A stretch of DNA of 64,000 bases from Herbinix sp. (GCA_029256105.1 JAQSYO010000018.1:23123-87122); one strand, 5' to 3'. Positions 25,475 to 36,610 are shown, numbered from the stretch's first letter. Numbers and translations are program-made. Notes: a model not told the origin generated them from the sequence alone.

Positions 25475-27145
25475 TTAGAATAAACCTGTTATCCTACCAT
25501 CCTCATCCACATCAATACCCTCCGCAGCAGGTACTTTGGGAAGACCCGGCATAGTCATAACCGATCCCGTAATCGCAACTACGAAACCTGCACCTGCTGA
25601 TACATAAACTTCTCTGATATTAATCGTAAATCCAGTCGGTCTACCAAGTTTAGTTGCATCATCCGATAAGGAATATTGGTTCTTTGCCATACAAATCGGA
25701 AGCTCCTTGTAACCAAGAGCTTCTATTGTTTTGATCGCGCTTTCTGCCATAGAATCGTAAGTAACTCCATCTGCTCCATAGATTTCTTTGGCGATGGTTT
25801 CAATCTTGTCTTTAATTGACAAGTTAAGCTCATATAATGGTTTATAATGACTTTCTTTTGTTTCCATCGTAACAAGGACCTTCTTCGCCAAATCAATTCC
25901 GCCCTGTCCACCTTTTTCCCATACCTCACAGAGGGAAAATTCACAATTACGACTTTCACAAAATTCCTTTACATAGGAAAGCTCTGCATCCGTATCTGTT
26001 ATAAAACGATTTAGGCTGACTACAATCGGAACACCAAATTTCTGAAGGTTTTCGATGTGCTTTTCCAGATTAACAATACCATTTTTCAAAGCCTCCAGAT
26101 TTTCCTTAGATAGCTCCGTTTTGATTACTCCACCATTATATTTTAAAGCTCTAACCGTTGCTACAAGAACAATTGCATTCGGCTTTAAATCTGCCATTCT
26201 ACATTTGATATCAAGGAATTTCTCGGCACCAAGATCTGCACCAAAGCCTGCCTCAGTAACTACTACGTCAGCTAATTTTAATGCTGTTTTCGTAGCTCGG
26301 ACACTATTGCAGCCATGAGCAATATTGGCAAAAGGTCCTCCATGAATAATTGCAGGTGTATTCTCCAACGTCTGAATTAGGTTAGGTTTTAACGCATCCT
26401 TTAACAACGCTGCCATCGCACCTACTGCATTAATTTGCTTTGCCGTCACGGGTTGTCCCTCATAGGTGTAAGCAACCACAATACGGCCAAGTCTCTCCTT
26501 CAGATCCTTCCTATCCTCTGCAAGACATAGCACTGCCATAATCTCAGAAGCAACCGTAATGATAAAATGATCTTCTCTTACAACTCCATCCGCCTTACGT
26601 CCCAGGCCAACGATGATATTGCGAAGAACTCTATCATTCATATCAACACAACGTTTCCATACGATTTGCTTCGCATCAATATTTAACGTATTTCCCTGTT
26701 GAATATGATTATCTAGCATAGCAGCCAGTAAATTGTTGGCAGAAGTAATCGCGTGGAAATCTCCGGTAAAATGTAAATTCAAATCCTCCATAGGCACAAC
26801 CTGTGCATTACCACCACCGGCAGCTCCACCTTTAATTCCAAAACAAGGTCCAAGGGATGGCTCACGAAGCGCAATTACGGATTTTACGTTCATTTTCCCA
26901 AAGGCTTGTCCAAGTCCAACCGTTGTTGTAGTCTTACCCTCACCAGCTGGGGTAGGGTTAATTGCTGTTACCAGTACCAACTTGCCGTCAGGGTTATCCT
27001 TTACCTTTTCCCATAACTCATCGGAAAGCTTCGCTTTATATTTTCCGTAATACTCCAAGTCATCCTCTGAAATATTCAGTTGCTCTGCTACCTTTTTAAT
27101 ATGGTCTAGCTTTGCGTCCTGTGCAATTTGAATGTCTGATTTCAT
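25475..27145 (-). CDS. fhs: Formate-tetrahydrofolate ligase
   Basis: 556 aa, the usual length. It makes 10-formyl-tetrahydrofolate from formate, ATP and tetrahydrofolate for one-carbon metabolism. The nucleotide loop [16 protein letters not shown] lies near residue 66, and the family motifs [19 protein letters not shown] and [10 protein letters not shown] are intact. Single gene with its own promoter at 27201-27228. Confidence 0.98.
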   Translation of the reverse strand: MKSDIQIAQDAKLDHIKKVAEQLNISEDDLEYYGKYKAKLSDELWEKVKDNPDGKLVLVTAINPTPAGEGKTTTTVGLGQAFGKMNVKSVIALREPSLGPCFGIKGGAAGGGNAQVVPMEDLNLHFTGDFHAITSANNLLAAMLDNHIQQGNTLNIDAKQIVWKRCVDMNDRVLRNIIVGLGRKADGVVREDHFIITVASEIMAVLCLAEDRKDLKERLGRIVVAYTYEGQPVTAKQINAVGAMAALLKDALKPNLIQTLENTPAIIHGGPFANIAHGCNSVRATKTALKLADVVVTEAGFGADLGAEKFLDIKCRMADLKPNAIVLVATVRALKYNGGVIKTELSKENLEALKNGIVNLEKHIENLQKFGVPIVVSLNRFITDTDAELSYVKEFCESRNCEFSLCEVWEKGGQGGIDLAKKVLVTMETKESHYKPLYELNLSIKDKIETIAKEIYGADGVTYDSMAESAIKTIEALGYKELPICMAKNQYSLSDDATKLGRPTGFTINIREVYVSAGAGFVVAITGSVMTMPGLPKVPAAEGIDVDEDGRITGLF

Positions 27146-27200
27146 TCATGTACCCTGCCTTTCCTATTTTACAATATTGTTTATAAGACTTTCTTATATG

Positions 27201-27228
27201 ATTGTAACATTTATGCTTTATTTATCAA
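27201..27228 (-). promoter_or_regulatory. fhs promoter
   Basis: On the minus strand TTGATA (27223-27228), 16 bases, TACAAT (27201-27206), giving a ~50-base leader. No folate riboswitch seen. Confidence 0.6.
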
Positions 27229-27564
27229 GATAATTGTACCATTTTACTTATTAAATATGGTAATCAAAGAATAAAAGTTTTTTAATAATTTAAATAATAT
27301 AAGTAATATTATACATATAATAAAAAAATCACTTGCGTTCTGAAAACAGTTAAGTATATACTATCTATTATAATTCTACAAAATACTATCGATTGTTACG
27401 AAATAACCCTTTAAAACACTTATTATAATGAAATAAAAACCGATTAAATTCTGATAAAAGGCGATGCTTTTTCGCCGTACATCTTGATTATAAGAACATG
27501 ATTTTGTTCCTATTATTTATAAATAATCAAACCAACTTGATATGAATGAGAAAGGATGTTCCTA
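27229..27564. other. AT-rich intergenic region between divergent fhs and HAD phosphatase
   Basis: Mostly featureless. Two small hairpins lie near the right end: GGCGA-TGCTTTT-CGCC-like at 27460-27476 and GAACA-TGATTT-TGTTC near 27495. These are probably part of the phosphatase leader. Confidence 0.4.
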
Positions 27565-28209
27565 ATGAAATATAATACCGTAATTTTTGATTTGGACGGA
27601 ACTTTATTAAATACACTTGACGATCTACGTGATAGTCTGAATGAAATATTAGTGCAGAAAGGTTATGTGCCTAAAACTCTTGAGGATGTGAGGCGTTTCG
27701 TTGGTAATGGGGTAAGAAATCTGGTTCGTTTGTCCGTTCCCGAGAATTGCAGCGAAGATGAAGTTACGTTAATTATGGAAGAATTCAAGGAGCATTACAA
27801 TAACAATATGCAAAATAAAACTAGACCTTACAATGGTATTATGGAGCTACTATTAGACTTGCATCGTTATAATTATAAAATTGCCATCGTATCCAATAAA
27901 TTCGATACTGCTGTAAAGACCCTTTCCAGAACTTATTTTGGTAATCTGATTCCGGTAGCAATTGGTGAAACCCTTGAAATCAAAAGAAAACCTGCTCCTG
28001 ACAGCATCTTTACTGCAATCAAGGAGCTTGGTTCTGACCTTAATAATACGGTCCTTGTCGGAGATTCCGAAACCGATGTTCAAACTGCTAAGAATGCCGG
28101 TATTCCATGTATTGGTGTCACTTGGGGCTTCCGTAACCGTGAGGTTTTAAGATCTGCAGGTGCTGATTATTTAATTGATACACCTAAGGAATTGTTGACT
28201 TTAATATAA
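27565..28209 (+). CDS. HAD-family phosphatase, phosphoglycolate phosphatase-like
   Basis: About 214 aa. HAD motif I FDLDGTLLNT near residue 7, motif II VSNKFD, motif III KRKPAPD and motif IV VGDSETDVQTAKNAG are all present, with a helical cap between I and II. Probably dephosphorylates phosphoglycolate or another small sugar phosphate (Gph/PgmB group). The ATG at 27565 has AAAGGA eight bases before it, so it is preferred to 27556. Confidence 0.9.
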   Translation: MKYNTVIFDLDGTLLNTLDDLRDSLNEILVQKGYVPKTLEDVRRFVGNGVRNLVRLSVPENCSEDEVTLIMEEFKEHYNNNMQNKTRPYNGIMELLLDLHRYNYKIAIVSNKFDTAVKTLSRTYFGNLIPVAIGETLEIKRKPAPDSIFTAIKELGSDLNNTVLVGDSETDVQTAKNAGIPCIGVTWGFRNREVLRSAGADYLIDTPKELLTLI

Positions 28210-28246
28210 TCTTAAACATTACTTTATATTAATATAGTAATAATCC

Positions 28247-29203
28247 CTAAAATTCCTGCTTCAAACTTCTTAAAAATAGTCTTTCAAGAACTTCACTTGC
28301 ATTTTTATTATTATATAATACATCATAAACAGCATTACAGATAGGAAGATCAACCTTATAGTTATTTCCTATTTCAATTAATGCTTTTACCGTATAATAT
28401 CCTTCCGCCAAATCAGCATATTCTCTTCCTTGAACAAATAGCTCACCAAATTTTCTATTATGACTAAATTCCGAAAATACAGTCGCCTCATAATCTCCCA
28501 AATGGCATAGTCCATATGCAGATAATTCATTACCACCCATGGCATCGATTAATCTTGCTACCTCTCGCGTTCCTCTTGACATCAAAGCACCTTTTAAGGA
28601 TGTTAAATGCAAACCATCTAGCATACCTGCTGCAATTCCTATTACGTTCTTTGCAGCTCCACCAATTTCATTGCCAAGCAAATCATTTCCATAATAAAAT
28701 CTAATTAAATCACTACTAAACTCTTTTACCAGCAATTCTTTCGTTGTATCGTCCAAACTATCAATAACCATACAATTAGGAACTCCTTTATAAAATTCTT
28801 GAACATGTCCGGGTCCTAGCCATACTGCAATTGAGTTGGTGTGATTAACATACTCAAATACAATTTCAGAAAGCCTTTTCCCTGTCGATATTTCGATCCC
28901 TTTCATACACAAAACAAAATATTTGTGTTCTATTTCATTCTGAATAATTTCCTGCATGAGTTCTCTGAGCCCTTGCGAGTTTACAGATATTACAATAACC
29001 TCTGAATTAATTGCACTTTTCAAATCAGTAATCAAGGATATCCTCTCAGGTAAAACCACCAACCCATTTGTTCGTGTTTCAATAAACTGCTGCATGTGTT
29101 TTGAATTCTCTCTCCCATACAGTAGTACCTCATGGCCAACTTTATTTAAATACCAAGCAATAAATGAACCCCATCTACCGCAACCAATTACCGTAATTTT
29201 CAT
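28247..29203 (-). CDS. GpsA-like NAD(P)-dependent glycerol-3-phosphate dehydrogenase, divergent
   Basis: About 318 aa. The Rossmann motif GCGRWGSFIA opens the protein and the catalytic-Lys block GNEIGGAAKNVIGIAAG lies near residue 185. Later motifs deviate from housekeeping GpsA (for example LGDYEATVFSEFSHNRKFG). The start at 29203 has AAAGGAAG upstream. It is the last gene of a run with an S66 peptidase and two ATP-grasp ligases, so it may be a specialised paralogue supplying a glycerol-phosphate or similar 2-hydroxy/keto substrate. That role is inference; it could still be the cell's only GpsA. Confidence 0.82.
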   Translation of the reverse strand: MKITVIGCGRWGSFIAWYLNKVGHEVLLYGRENSKHMQQFIETRTNGLVVLPERISLITDLKSAINSEVIVISVNSQGLRELMQEIIQNEIEHKYFVLCMKGIEISTGKRLSEIVFEYVNHTNSIAVWLGPGHVQEFYKGVPNCMVIDSLDDTTKELLVKEFSSDLIRFYYGNDLLGNEIGGAAKNVIGIAAGMLDGLHLTSLKGALMSRGTREVARLIDAMGGNELSAYGLCHLGDYEATVFSEFSHNRKFGELFVQGREYADLAEGYYTVKALIEIGNNYKVDLPICNAVYDVLYNNKNASEVLERLFLRSLKQEF

Positions 29204-29228
29204 TATCTCTTCCTTTCTGACTATATAA

Positions 29229-30269
29229 TTAATCACTTACACCGGATTCTAAAATCGAGAAGGTTATATTATCACAATTTATTTCAGCAAGCGCTCCATA
29301 GGGTAGACAGAATTTCGGTTCTGTATGTCCGAAGCTCATATTATACAAAACCGGCATATCATCTCTTCCGAACTCAGCTAATACCTTCATAATAGTCTCT
29401 TTGTACTCCTCATATAACGCTTCATCCTGCGGTTTTCCAATAATCATACCCTTAAGTATATTAAGGATACCGTTAATCCCATACGTCCGTAATGCTACCT
29501 CTAAATACCATGCCGGCGGCTTATCTTCCGATGTTTCTAAGAATAATATCGCCTCCTCAAAACAGTCCATACTTGGGAATAACTCTGTTCCTCTTAAGAT
29601 GTCAAATACCTCGAAGCATCCGCCAATTAACCTACCTTGAACGGTATTACTACCTTGTAGTAACTCATAACTATTATTTATCATTCTCTTTCTGGCAGTA
29701 TCTTTATTCTTAATCTCCCATCTCAGGTGTTCACTAGTCCATTCCTTCGCAGGAGGGATTATTCCGATTGGTTCACTGCTAAATAATGTTTTCTTCAAAT
29801 ATTCAACCGTATAATCATCCATATTTAAATTTTCTGCAAAATCCACTAAAATTGTTGGTCCATAAAAGCTTGAAATACCCGCTTTATAACACATAAGGTG
29901 AGTTGTAGTACTATCCGAATATCCTATAAATATCTTCGGGTTTTTATGTATTACATCAAAATTAATAAAGGGAAGCATGCGAATACTTTCGATGCCACCA
30001 ATGCACGCTATAATACCCTTAATTGATGGGTCAGCAAATGCCAACATCAGATCTTCTGCACGTTTTTCCGGATGTTGATAGATATATTCTGAACCCCTTA
30101 ACGTATGTGGCATTTCAACTACTTCCAACCCGAATATAGATTGTAGTCGTTCCTTTCCCTGTTGATAACGCCATAATAACTGATCATCACCAGCTCCACC
30201 CCAGGACAAACTAACTGTAGCAACCTTATCACCGATATTTAATTTTTGAGGCTTTATTAATTCTTTCAT
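29229..30269 (-). CDS. S66-family serine peptidase (LD-carboxypeptidase / MccF-like)
   Basis: 346 aa. The nucleophile Ser lies in FIGYSDSTTTH near residue 116, the acidic residue in LETSED and the His in SFGHTEPKFCLPYG near 315, the Ser-Glu-His triad of this family. Relatives either trim murein tetrapeptides (LdcA) or open acyl-adenylate-like antibiotics (MccF). The long insertion around residues 165-215 is more MccF-like. It lies 25 bases upstream of the gpsA-like gene and downstream of two ATP-grasp ligases, so peptide making and trimming may be linked. Confidence 0.85.
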   Translation of the reverse strand: MKELIKPQKLNIGDKVATVSLSWGGAGDDQLLWRYQQGKERLQSIFGLEVVEMPHTLRGSEYIYQHPEKRAEDLMLAFADPSIKGIIACIGGIESIRMLPFINFDVIHKNPKIFIGYSDSTTTHLMCYKAGISSFYGPTILVDFAENLNMDDYTVEYLKKTLFSSEPIGIIPPAKEWTSEHLRWEIKNKDTARKRMINNSYELLQGSNTVQGRLIGGCFEVFDILRGTELFPSMDCFEEAILFLETSEDKPPAWYLEVALRTYGINGILNILKGMIIGKPQDEALYEEYKETIMKVLAEFGRDDMPVLYNMSFGHTEPKFCLPYGALAEINCDNITFSILESGVSD

Positions 30270-30326
30270 TTGTTACTCTCCATTTAAATTTTAGTCTATT
30301 TTATATGTTCCACTTTTGCAGACCAG

Positions 30327-31256
30327 TTACTTAATTGCTTTTATTGACTGAATTATATACTTTAAATACATCTCAACAATATTGATATCGGAGCATTGAT
30401 ATAGCATCCTAGATCCGACAACATCTTCAATTTCATTAAAAATTAATTCACCCTCATCTCCAATGATAAAATCAATTCCTACGAAATCAAACTCAAATTG
30501 ATCAATAATTAGCTTCACAATATTAATTTCTATCTTCGAAAGCTGATATAAACAGACCTCTCCTCCTAAAGAAAAATTTGATTTAAAACTTCCTTTCGCT
30601 GTTCGAAGTACTGCAGCAATGATATCTTTCCCAATTACGTAAACCCTCAAATCTTGATGTCTACTTCCAGTTAAAGGCTGTATGACAACATTAGAACTAC
30701 CAAGACCTTTCATTATTGTATTTGTAGATTCGTTTTTCTTGACATTTTCAAATTCATCAAATTTCTTGTCTATTTTCGGACCTAAGATAGTATTATCCGC
30801 CGCTTCAATTAAAAACACCTGGCTGCCACCATGCCCATCAACTGCTTTTACCACAGTAGAATGTTCCACCTTTGAGATAATCTCACTCACCTGTGCATTT
30901 CTATAAAAGCTTGAATCAATCATCTTTATGCCTGTTTTAGCTAAATATTGATAAGTTCTGGCTTTATCATTACAGGTTTCAGACACAAAGGAATTATTAA
31001 ATACTCTGATAGCCAGGTACTCAAGTTGTCTACTTAATAAAGGATATATTGCACGAACGATAGCAAAATCAGGTTTTGCTATCTCCTTCCCCTGATATGT
31101 AATAAACCATTGATTCTTCTGTACTCCAAACTCCAATTCTTCAACCAGAATAAGCTTGACATCAATGCCAAGCTTTAATCCCTCTTCGATATGTAATTGA
31201 ATATAATGATTATTGTATACGGCACCATCCCGAAAATAAATGATCCACGCTACCAT
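30327..31256 (-). CDS. ATP-grasp ligase, RimK-like (second of the pair)
   Basis: 309 aa. A pre-ATP-grasp domain precedes the ATP-grasp core: KAVDGHGGSQVFLI (glycine loop), VVIQPLTG (hinge), DLRVYVIGKDIIAAVLR, and the metal ligands FVGIDFI...LIFNEIEDVVG. The protein should join an amine to a carboxylate with ATP. RimK-fold ligases make short peptides, amino-acid tails and peptide antibiotics; the substrate is unknown. The ribosome site (AAAGTGGTG) is weak. Divergent from its neighbour at 31346. Confidence 0.82.
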   Translation of the reverse strand: MVAWIIYFRDGAVYNNHYIQLHIEEGLKLGIDVKLILVEELEFGVQKNQWFITYQGKEIAKPDFAIVRAIYPLLSRQLEYLAIRVFNNSFVSETCNDKARTYQYLAKTGIKMIDSSFYRNAQVSEIISKVEHSTVVKAVDGHGGSQVFLIEAADNTILGPKIDKKFDEFENVKKNESTNTIMKGLGSSNVVIQPLTGSRHQDLRVYVIGKDIIAAVLRTAKGSFKSNFSLGGEVCLYQLSKIEINIVKLIIDQFEFDFVGIDFIIGDEGELIFNEIEDVVGSRMLYQCSDINIVEMYLKYIIQSIKAIK

Positions 31257-31345
31257 GCGAACACCACTTTCAAGTTTTTATTGTGTATCAAATCTTAAGT
31301 ATACACAGGAAATTATATAAACCTTCTCCTGAGATAAACCTAATC

Positions 31346-32212
31346 TTATAGCTTACTTTTAATATGTGCAATGATAGCATCTGCAGCATTTACCCCAGTA
31401 CAATCATAGATATTTTTAAAATGTGCATTTGAATTCACTTCGCATACGATAGGTTCATCCTTTTTACCAAATAACATATCTACCCCTGCAAAATCTAGAC
31501 CAATTACCTGACAACAACGTAGAGCCAGCTCTCTTTGCTCCTTTGTAGGTTGAAAAGGAAGCATCTTACCTCCAATGGTTAAATTTGCACGAAAATCACC
31601 ATTATCTGAATAACGATACATACTTGCAATCACTTGGTTTCCTACTACCTGGAGACGAATATCCTTGCCAAAGCTTGATTTAACGAATTCTTGAAATAAT
31701 ACCGGTTTTGTACCAATCTGTTTTACTTGATTTTGTAATTCTTCTATATTCTTCACAAGATAGACCTGTTGTCCAAAGGAACCAAAGCTTTCCTTAACAA
31801 TCATAGGAAACTCAATTCGGTTCGCCACTTCCTCAAGAAATGTAAGGTTTGTATATCCGATATTATCGAAGGTCATTGGAGCGATTATCGTTCTAGGCAT
31901 AGGAATTCCAGCCTTCATCAAGGTTAGATGTGTCATAGCTTTATCATCACATATACCAATTGCCTTAGAAGAATTAAAAACCGAATAACCTAATTGCTCC
32001 AAATAATATGCCAAACGAATATCCTTGTCCCAGAATAGAATAAAATCAGCAAGCCGTTCCGAATTAATATCACATATATCGATCAAAAGTTCCGCATTGG
32101 TTTTTAGTAGCATATTAATGCCTTGTTTCTTCGCAGCTTCTAAAAGCCAGGTATGAATTTCATTAAATTTCTTTGAATGCAAGAACTCATTTACTACTAA
32201 TATGCCAGTCAT
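31346..32212 (-). CDS. ATP-grasp ligase, RimK-like (first of the pair)
   Basis: 288 aa. The sequence MIVKESFGSFGQQVYLV gives the ATP-binding Lys and glycine loop. DIRLQVVGNQVIASMYR, GGKMLPF, and FAGVDML with CEVNSNAHFKNI supply the magnesium ligands. The closest well-known relatives are RimK, LysX and CofF, which add amino acids to a protein or cofactor end. It starts the four-gene run 32212-28247, behind a tandem repeat. Confidence 0.85.
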   Translation of the reverse strand: MTGILVVNEFLHSKKFNEIHTWLLEAAKKQGINMLLKTNAELLIDICDINSERLADFILFWDKDIRLAYYLEQLGYSVFNSSKAIGICDDKAMTHLTLMKAGIPMPRTIIAPMTFDNIGYTNLTFLEEVANRIEFPMIVKESFGSFGQQVYLVKNIEELQNQVKQIGTKPVLFQEFVKSSFGKDIRLQVVGNQVIASMYRYSDNGDFRANLTIGGKMLPFQPTKEQRELALRCCQVIGLDFAGVDMLFGKKDEPIVCEVNSNAHFKNIYDCTGVNAADAIIAHIKSKL

Positions 32213-32223
32213 ATTTTTATACC

Positions 32224-32348
32224 TTTTCTTTTATATCTTTTCTTTTAATCTCTTCTTTTAATCTCTTCTTTTATCTCTTCTTTTAATCTCTTCTTTTATT
32301 CTCTTCTTTTAATCTTTTCTTTTAATCTTTTCTAATCTTTTCTTTTAT
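32224..32348 (-). repeat. 12-14 bp tandem repeat upstream of the ATP-grasp operon
   Basis: About nine imperfect copies of TCTTCTTTTAATC (plus strand) occupy most of the gap between spoIIIE and the first ATP-grasp gene. On the minus strand this is a purine-rich AAAAGAAGAGATT leader ending right at the ribosome site. Confidence 0.9.
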
Positions 32349-32419
32349 ACTTACTTTATGTTATCAAATTTAGGATCAATGAAAATTTTATTCCATTTGC
32401 GTGTTCATAGTAATCCATT

Positions 32420-35029
32420 CTAATACTCATCCAAATATTCGTCGAACTGCTCCGGTGACATAAGAACTTTTCTAGGTTTGGTTCCTTCCTCCGGTCCTAC
32501 TACTCCAGCATCAGACAATTGATCCATTATCCTTGCAGCGCGGTTAAAGCCAATCTTATAAACTCGCTGCAGCATTCCGATCGAAGCTTTATCCTTCTCA
32601 ATAATAAATTTACCTGCTTCCATAAAGTATTCATCCCGATCATCTCCAGTTCCAGCAATTGCACCGTCTCCAGCTTTTGCATTATTAATTCGATCATGAA
32701 TATCATCACTATATTTTGCTTCCGAGTTATTCTTCTTTAAGAATTCAACGACAGAACTTACCTCTTTATCTGAGATGAAGGCTCCCTGTACACGGACCGG
32801 CTTGGGATAACCGGACGGGAAGAATAACATATCTCCCTTACCAAGTAGCTTTTCAGCTCCGGAACCATCAATTATAGTTCTGGAATCTATTGCAGAAGAT
32901 ACGGAGAATGCAATTCTCGAAGGTACATTTGCTTTTATTAAACCAGTAATAACATTAACCGATGGTCTTTGCGTAGCAATAATCAAATGCAATCCAGCTG
33001 CTCTTGCCATCTGAGCCAGACGGCAGATTGCATCTTCTACTTCGCCTGGTGCGACCATCATAAGGTCTGCTAATTCATCGATTATGATAACGATTTGTGG
33101 TAACTTCTGATAATTTTCGTCATTTAAGTATGCTACCTCAGAAATCTTATCATTATATCCTTTTAAATCTCGAACTCCGACATCCGCGAATTTCTTATAA
33201 CGCTCGGTCATCTCCATAACTGCCCAATTAAGGGCTGCGGAAGCTTTCTTCGGGTCAGTTACAACCGGAATCAACAGATGTGGAATGCCATTATAGACAT
33301 TTAATTCTACCACTTTAGGATCTACCATGATTAAACGTACATCCGAGGGTTTCGATTTATATAAGATACTCATGATTAGCGTATTAATACATACCGACTT
33401 ACCCGAGCCAGTTGCACCTGCAATCAGTAGATGGGGCATCTTTGCTATATCCGTAATAACAACCTGTCCACCAATATCCTTACCAACTGCAAAAGCAATG
33501 TCGGAGGGATGTTCTATAAATTCTTTACTTTCCAGCATTTCACGGAAAGCCACCATGGAGTTTTCTTTATTTGGTACTTCAATACCAACTGCTGCTTTGC
33601 CTGGAATTGGTGCTTCAATTCTGATATCTGCCGCTGCCAGATTAAGCTTAATATCATCTGCAAGAGCAGTAATTCTACTTACCTTTACCCCTTGTTCTGG
33701 CTGAAGTTCATAACGCGTTACAGCAGGTCCACAGCTGACATTGGTGATTGTTACATGAACGCCGAAGCTTTCTAAGGTGCTTTGAAGCTTCATCGCAGTT
33801 TCTTTTAGATTACGATCCGCTGCTCCTCCTTTATTCACCTTGGGCTTAGGTGCCATCAGCAAGTTAAGTGGCGGGAAAATATACTCCTTTTGCTGCGGTA
33901 CCTGCTTAATATCAAGTTCTTCTACGTCTGTAGTATCAATTTTCTGTGCTGGCTTTTTTTCATCAATCCGCGGCTCATGTTGTTCTACTCCTGTAGTGAT
34001 ATCGTTTTTTACCACTTCCATTGTTACATCATCTTCTTCTAAATCTGAATTACCAAATTTTCTACGAAGCTCCTCTTCATAAGGTGGTATGTCAGCTTGT
34101 CCCATATTGAAAGATTGATCATTATCCGAATGATCAATACTTTCCGCTTCGTCTTCAAATAGATTATGAAAATTCAAAAGCGGCAGTTCTTTTTCTTCCA
34201 TCGTTTTTTCTTTTTTCGATTTGCGATCCTTTAGATTAATAACAGAATCTTTCTCGCCTGCTTTTTCTTTAAGCATGTTCTGTATACTTTGTTTGTTTTG
34301 AGTTCCATTGGCAGTTACATCGGAGGGATCAAGGACGAAGGTCTTAGGCGGTCTTCTGCTTTGATCAGCTCCTTTCGTAATAGTTGCCAACTCCTCTTGT
34401 TGTTCTTTTCTTAGCTTCTGATATTCTTTTCTTTCCTCTAAAGAATTTTTACTCTGATTCGCTAGATAGGTAAAGATGGCTTTCCCGGTAATAACAATTA
34501 CTGCAATTGCCATCGTTGCAATCAAGATGATATAGGTTGCTACGGTATCAAATAACCCACAGAGTATCATTACTAAAATACCCCCAATAATACCTCCACC
34601 CGTTCTCCCAGAAGAGGATAACGTATAGTAACTATAAATCGGTGTCTCTCCATCAAATGGAGTGGATATTAATTGTATTAGTGCAGCCATTGCCACAAAG
34701 AATACAAAGGAACTCAGTATTTTCCTACCGGCTCTGCGATTCCCTAGATTTGATAGATGAAAAGCAGTTAGAAAAAAGATGATAAAGGGCAAAATAAATG
34801 CCTCTACACCAATCATTCCAAAGATAAAGCTGCTGACCCATTTACCAACCGTACCGCTTAAATCAAAATTACTTAAAAACAATAAAACAGAGACAACCAA
34901 TGCAATCACAAGAATAATTTCATCTTGCATTGCACCGCTTTCCTTCATGCTTATTTGTTTTTCTGCACTATATTTTTTCTTATGTGTATTTGATGTTTTT
35001 TTCGTTTTCGTTTTTTGTTTGGTAGCCAT
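32420..35029 (-). CDS. DNA translocase FtsK/SpoIIIE
   Basis: 869 aa. Four membrane helices (about residues 30-190) are followed by a charged linker (200-390) and the motor. Walker A is [13 protein letters not shown] near 545, Walker [13 protein letters not shown], and [21 protein letters not shown] follows. The C-terminal gamma winged helix ([18 protein letters not shown]) reads polar DNA motifs. Pumps the chromosome into daughter cell or forespore. Neighbours tepA and ylzJ match B. subtilis tepA-ylzJ-spoIIIE, which favours SpoIIIE. Stop codon of uppP lies 17 bases upstream. Confidence 0.95.
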   Translation of the reverse strand: MATKQKTKTKKTSNTHKKKYSAEKQISMKESGAMQDEIILVIALVVSVLLFLSNFDLSGTVGKWVSSFIFGMIGVEAFILPFIIFFLTAFHLSNLGNRRAGRKILSSFVFFVAMAALIQLISTPFDGETPIYSYYTLSSSGRTGGGIIGGILVMILCGLFDTVATYIILIATMAIAVIVITGKAIFTYLANQSKNSLEERKEYQKLRKEQQEELATITKGADQSRRPPKTFVLDPSDVTANGTQNKQSIQNMLKEKAGEKDSVINLKDRKSKKEKTMEEKELPLLNFHNLFEDEAESIDHSDNDQSFNMGQADIPPYEEELRRKFGNSDLEEDDVTMEVVKNDITTGVEQHEPRIDEKKPAQKIDTTDVEELDIKQVPQQKEYIFPPLNLLMAPKPKVNKGGAADRNLKETAMKLQSTLESFGVHVTITNVSCGPAVTRYELQPEQGVKVSRITALADDIKLNLAAADIRIEAPIPGKAAVGIEVPNKENSMVAFREMLESKEFIEHPSDIAFAVGKDIGGQVVITDIAKMPHLLIAGATGSGKSVCINTLIMSILYKSKPSDVRLIMVDPKVVELNVYNGIPHLLIPVVTDPKKASAALNWAVMEMTERYKKFADVGVRDLKGYNDKISEVAYLNDENYQKLPQIVIIIDELADLMMVAPGEVEDAICRLAQMARAAGLHLIIATQRPSVNVITGLIKANVPSRIAFSVSSAIDSRTIIDGSGAEKLLGKGDMLFFPSGYPKPVRVQGAFISDKEVSSVVEFLKKNNSEAKYSDDIHDRINNAKAGDGAIAGTGDDRDEYFMEAGKFIIEKDKASIGMLQRVYKIGFNRAARIMDQLSDAGVVGPEEGTKPRKVLMSPEQFDEYLDEY

Positions 35030-35046
35030 TGACTTACATTTCCTCC

Positions 35047-35922
35047 TTATATTACAAAATGGCCGATTACAGCAATTATACCAATAGCGAAACAGTAATA
35101 AGCAAAATACTTGAACTTCTTCCCTCTGACAATTACAAGCATCGTCTTAATGCTGATATATCCCACTACTGCTGCAACAATCGTTCCTACCAAATAATTA
35201 AATATGTCCGATTGACTTACCATATCCATGGAGAAATCTTTTACCTCTAATATTACTGCACCCAGAACTGCAGGAATTGACATGATAAAGGAATATTTCA
35301 CCGCAAAGCTACGATCAAAACCAGCAAGTAAACAAGCGGTGATTGTGGTTCCTGACCTGGATAAACCTGGAAGTGTTGCGATACCTTGAGCCACACCGAT
35401 TAATCCTGCTTCCTTGTAACCGGCATTCACTTCTGTCTTCGTCCCAGTCTTAACGCGGTCCGCAATCGTAAGAAGAATACCTGTTAAAATAAGGCACAAA
35501 CCAGGTACTAAGAGTGTTGTACTCACAATTTCAATTGCATCAGCAAATATTACTCCGATGATTCCAGTGGGTATCGTAGAAACAATAATTAACATAACAA
35601 ATCGACGGTATGGGGTTGAAATAATTTTTCTGTAAGCTACTTTTTTCTTAGATTGAAGGTTTATAATCACAGTACTTAAATTAATAAAGCAGTCCCCGAT
35701 AATCTTAAAGCCTTCGATAATTAATTCTTGAATATCCTTCCAGAATGCAATAAATATAGCTATTAAAGTACCTAAGTGTAGCAAAACATCAAAGAGTAAA
35801 CCGGTATCTGTTTCCATATGTAAAACATGTTTCATAATCGCCAAATGTCCCGAGCTACTGACTGGTAGAAACTCTGCTACTCCTTGAACTATTCCCATGA
35901 TAATTGATTTTATGAGATCCAT
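35047..35922 (-). CDS. uppP: Undecaprenyl-diphosphatase (BacA/UppP)
   Basis: About 291 aa with about eight membrane helices. The signature [13 protein letters not shown] lies near residue 17 and PGLSRSGTT near 170. It recycles the undecaprenyl carrier for wall synthesis and lowers bacitracin sensitivity. The ATG at 35922 has GGGAGG five bases before it; the track's 35970 start is ruled out by that. It sits between ylzJ and spoIIIE, which are usually adjacent. Confidence 0.96.
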   Translation of the reverse strand: MDLIKSIIMGIVQGVAEFLPVSSSGHLAIMKHVLHMETDTGLLFDVLLHLGTLIAIFIAFWKDIQELIIEGFKIIGDCFINLSTVIINLQSKKKVAYRKIISTPYRRFVMLIIVSTIPTGIIGVIFADAIEIVSTTLLVPGLCLILTGILLTIADRVKTGTKTEVNAGYKEAGLIGVAQGIATLPGLSRSGTTITACLLAGFDRSFAVKYSFIMSIPAVLGAVILEVKDFSMDMVSQSDIFNYLVGTIVAAVVGYISIKTMLVIVRGKKFKYFAYYCFAIGIIAVIGHFVI

Positions 35923-36107
35923 TGCTGCCTCCCGAAGTTCGTTTTCTAGCAATCTTACTAATTTTAGCAAAATTGTTCCCAGAATTTATTATACCTTTTA
36001 TAAAAATGATATGCAAGATAAACTTCTCTTACGACAAAGTCTGTAACAATCGTATTTTAGGCAGTTTAAAGCATAAAGATGGCCTTCTTTTCATATAAAA
36101 ATAAGTC

Positions 36108-36136
36108 CATTACGGCATAAATTTTATGCTATAATG
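36108..36136 (-). terminator. Terminator downstream of ylzJ
   Basis: CATTA-CG-GCATAA pairs with TTATGC-TA-TAATG and is followed on the minus strand by TTATTTTTAT. Confidence 0.55.
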
Positions 36137-36148
36137 AACCCATTTTAC

Positions 36149-36388
36149 TCAATTTTTTATATTCTTTCCAGGAACGTAATCGTCCTTTAAATAATCAGTC
36201 ATATCGGTTGAGTTTACCCTTTCTATAACATAATTCTCCCCATCTCTTCGTGTTACGATTCTTCCGTGGGGAAGAGTAACTTCTCGGTATTCCGCCTCTG
36301 CTTCTTCCTTCTGTTTATCCTTATTTTCTTTTTGATTATTATTTGGAGTTGCATATATTCGTTCTAAAGGAATCACGGTATATAGCAT
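36149..36388 (-). CDS. ylzJ: YlzJ-family small protein
   Basis: 79 aa. MLYTVIPLERIY at the start is the family hallmark, and the middle is a charged Lys/Glu spacer. Its function is unknown. It is recognised from that N-terminus and from its place between tepA and spoIIIE, as in Bacillus. Confidence 0.8.
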   Translation of the reverse strand: MLYTVIPLERIYATPNNNQKENKDKQKEEAEAEYREVTLPHGRIVTRRDGENYVIERVNSTDMTDYLKDDYVPGKNIKN

Positions 36389-36509
36389 GCTTCATCACTC
36401 TCCTCACTTATTTCAAACAAATAATTATTAATTATATGTTTGCATTTTATTAAAATCATTTACATCGATTTAGCAACATTTATATAAGTTATTATATTGA
36501 TAAATTTAT

Positions 36510-36610
36510 GAAGTACTATTTTTTTGAAGTACTATTTTTTTGAAGTACAATTTTTTTAAAGTACTATTTTAGAAATTTATTATTGAAATACTATTTTAGG
36601 AAGTACTATA
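36510..36610. repeat. 16-bp tandem repeat (GAAGTACTATTTTTTT) between tepA and ylzJ
   Basis: Three near-perfect copies, then three decaying ones (AAAGTACTATTTTAG, GAAATACTATTTTAG, GAAGTACTATA). T-rich; may act as a rho-independent stop region for tepA, but no stem is obvious. Confidence 0.85.
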
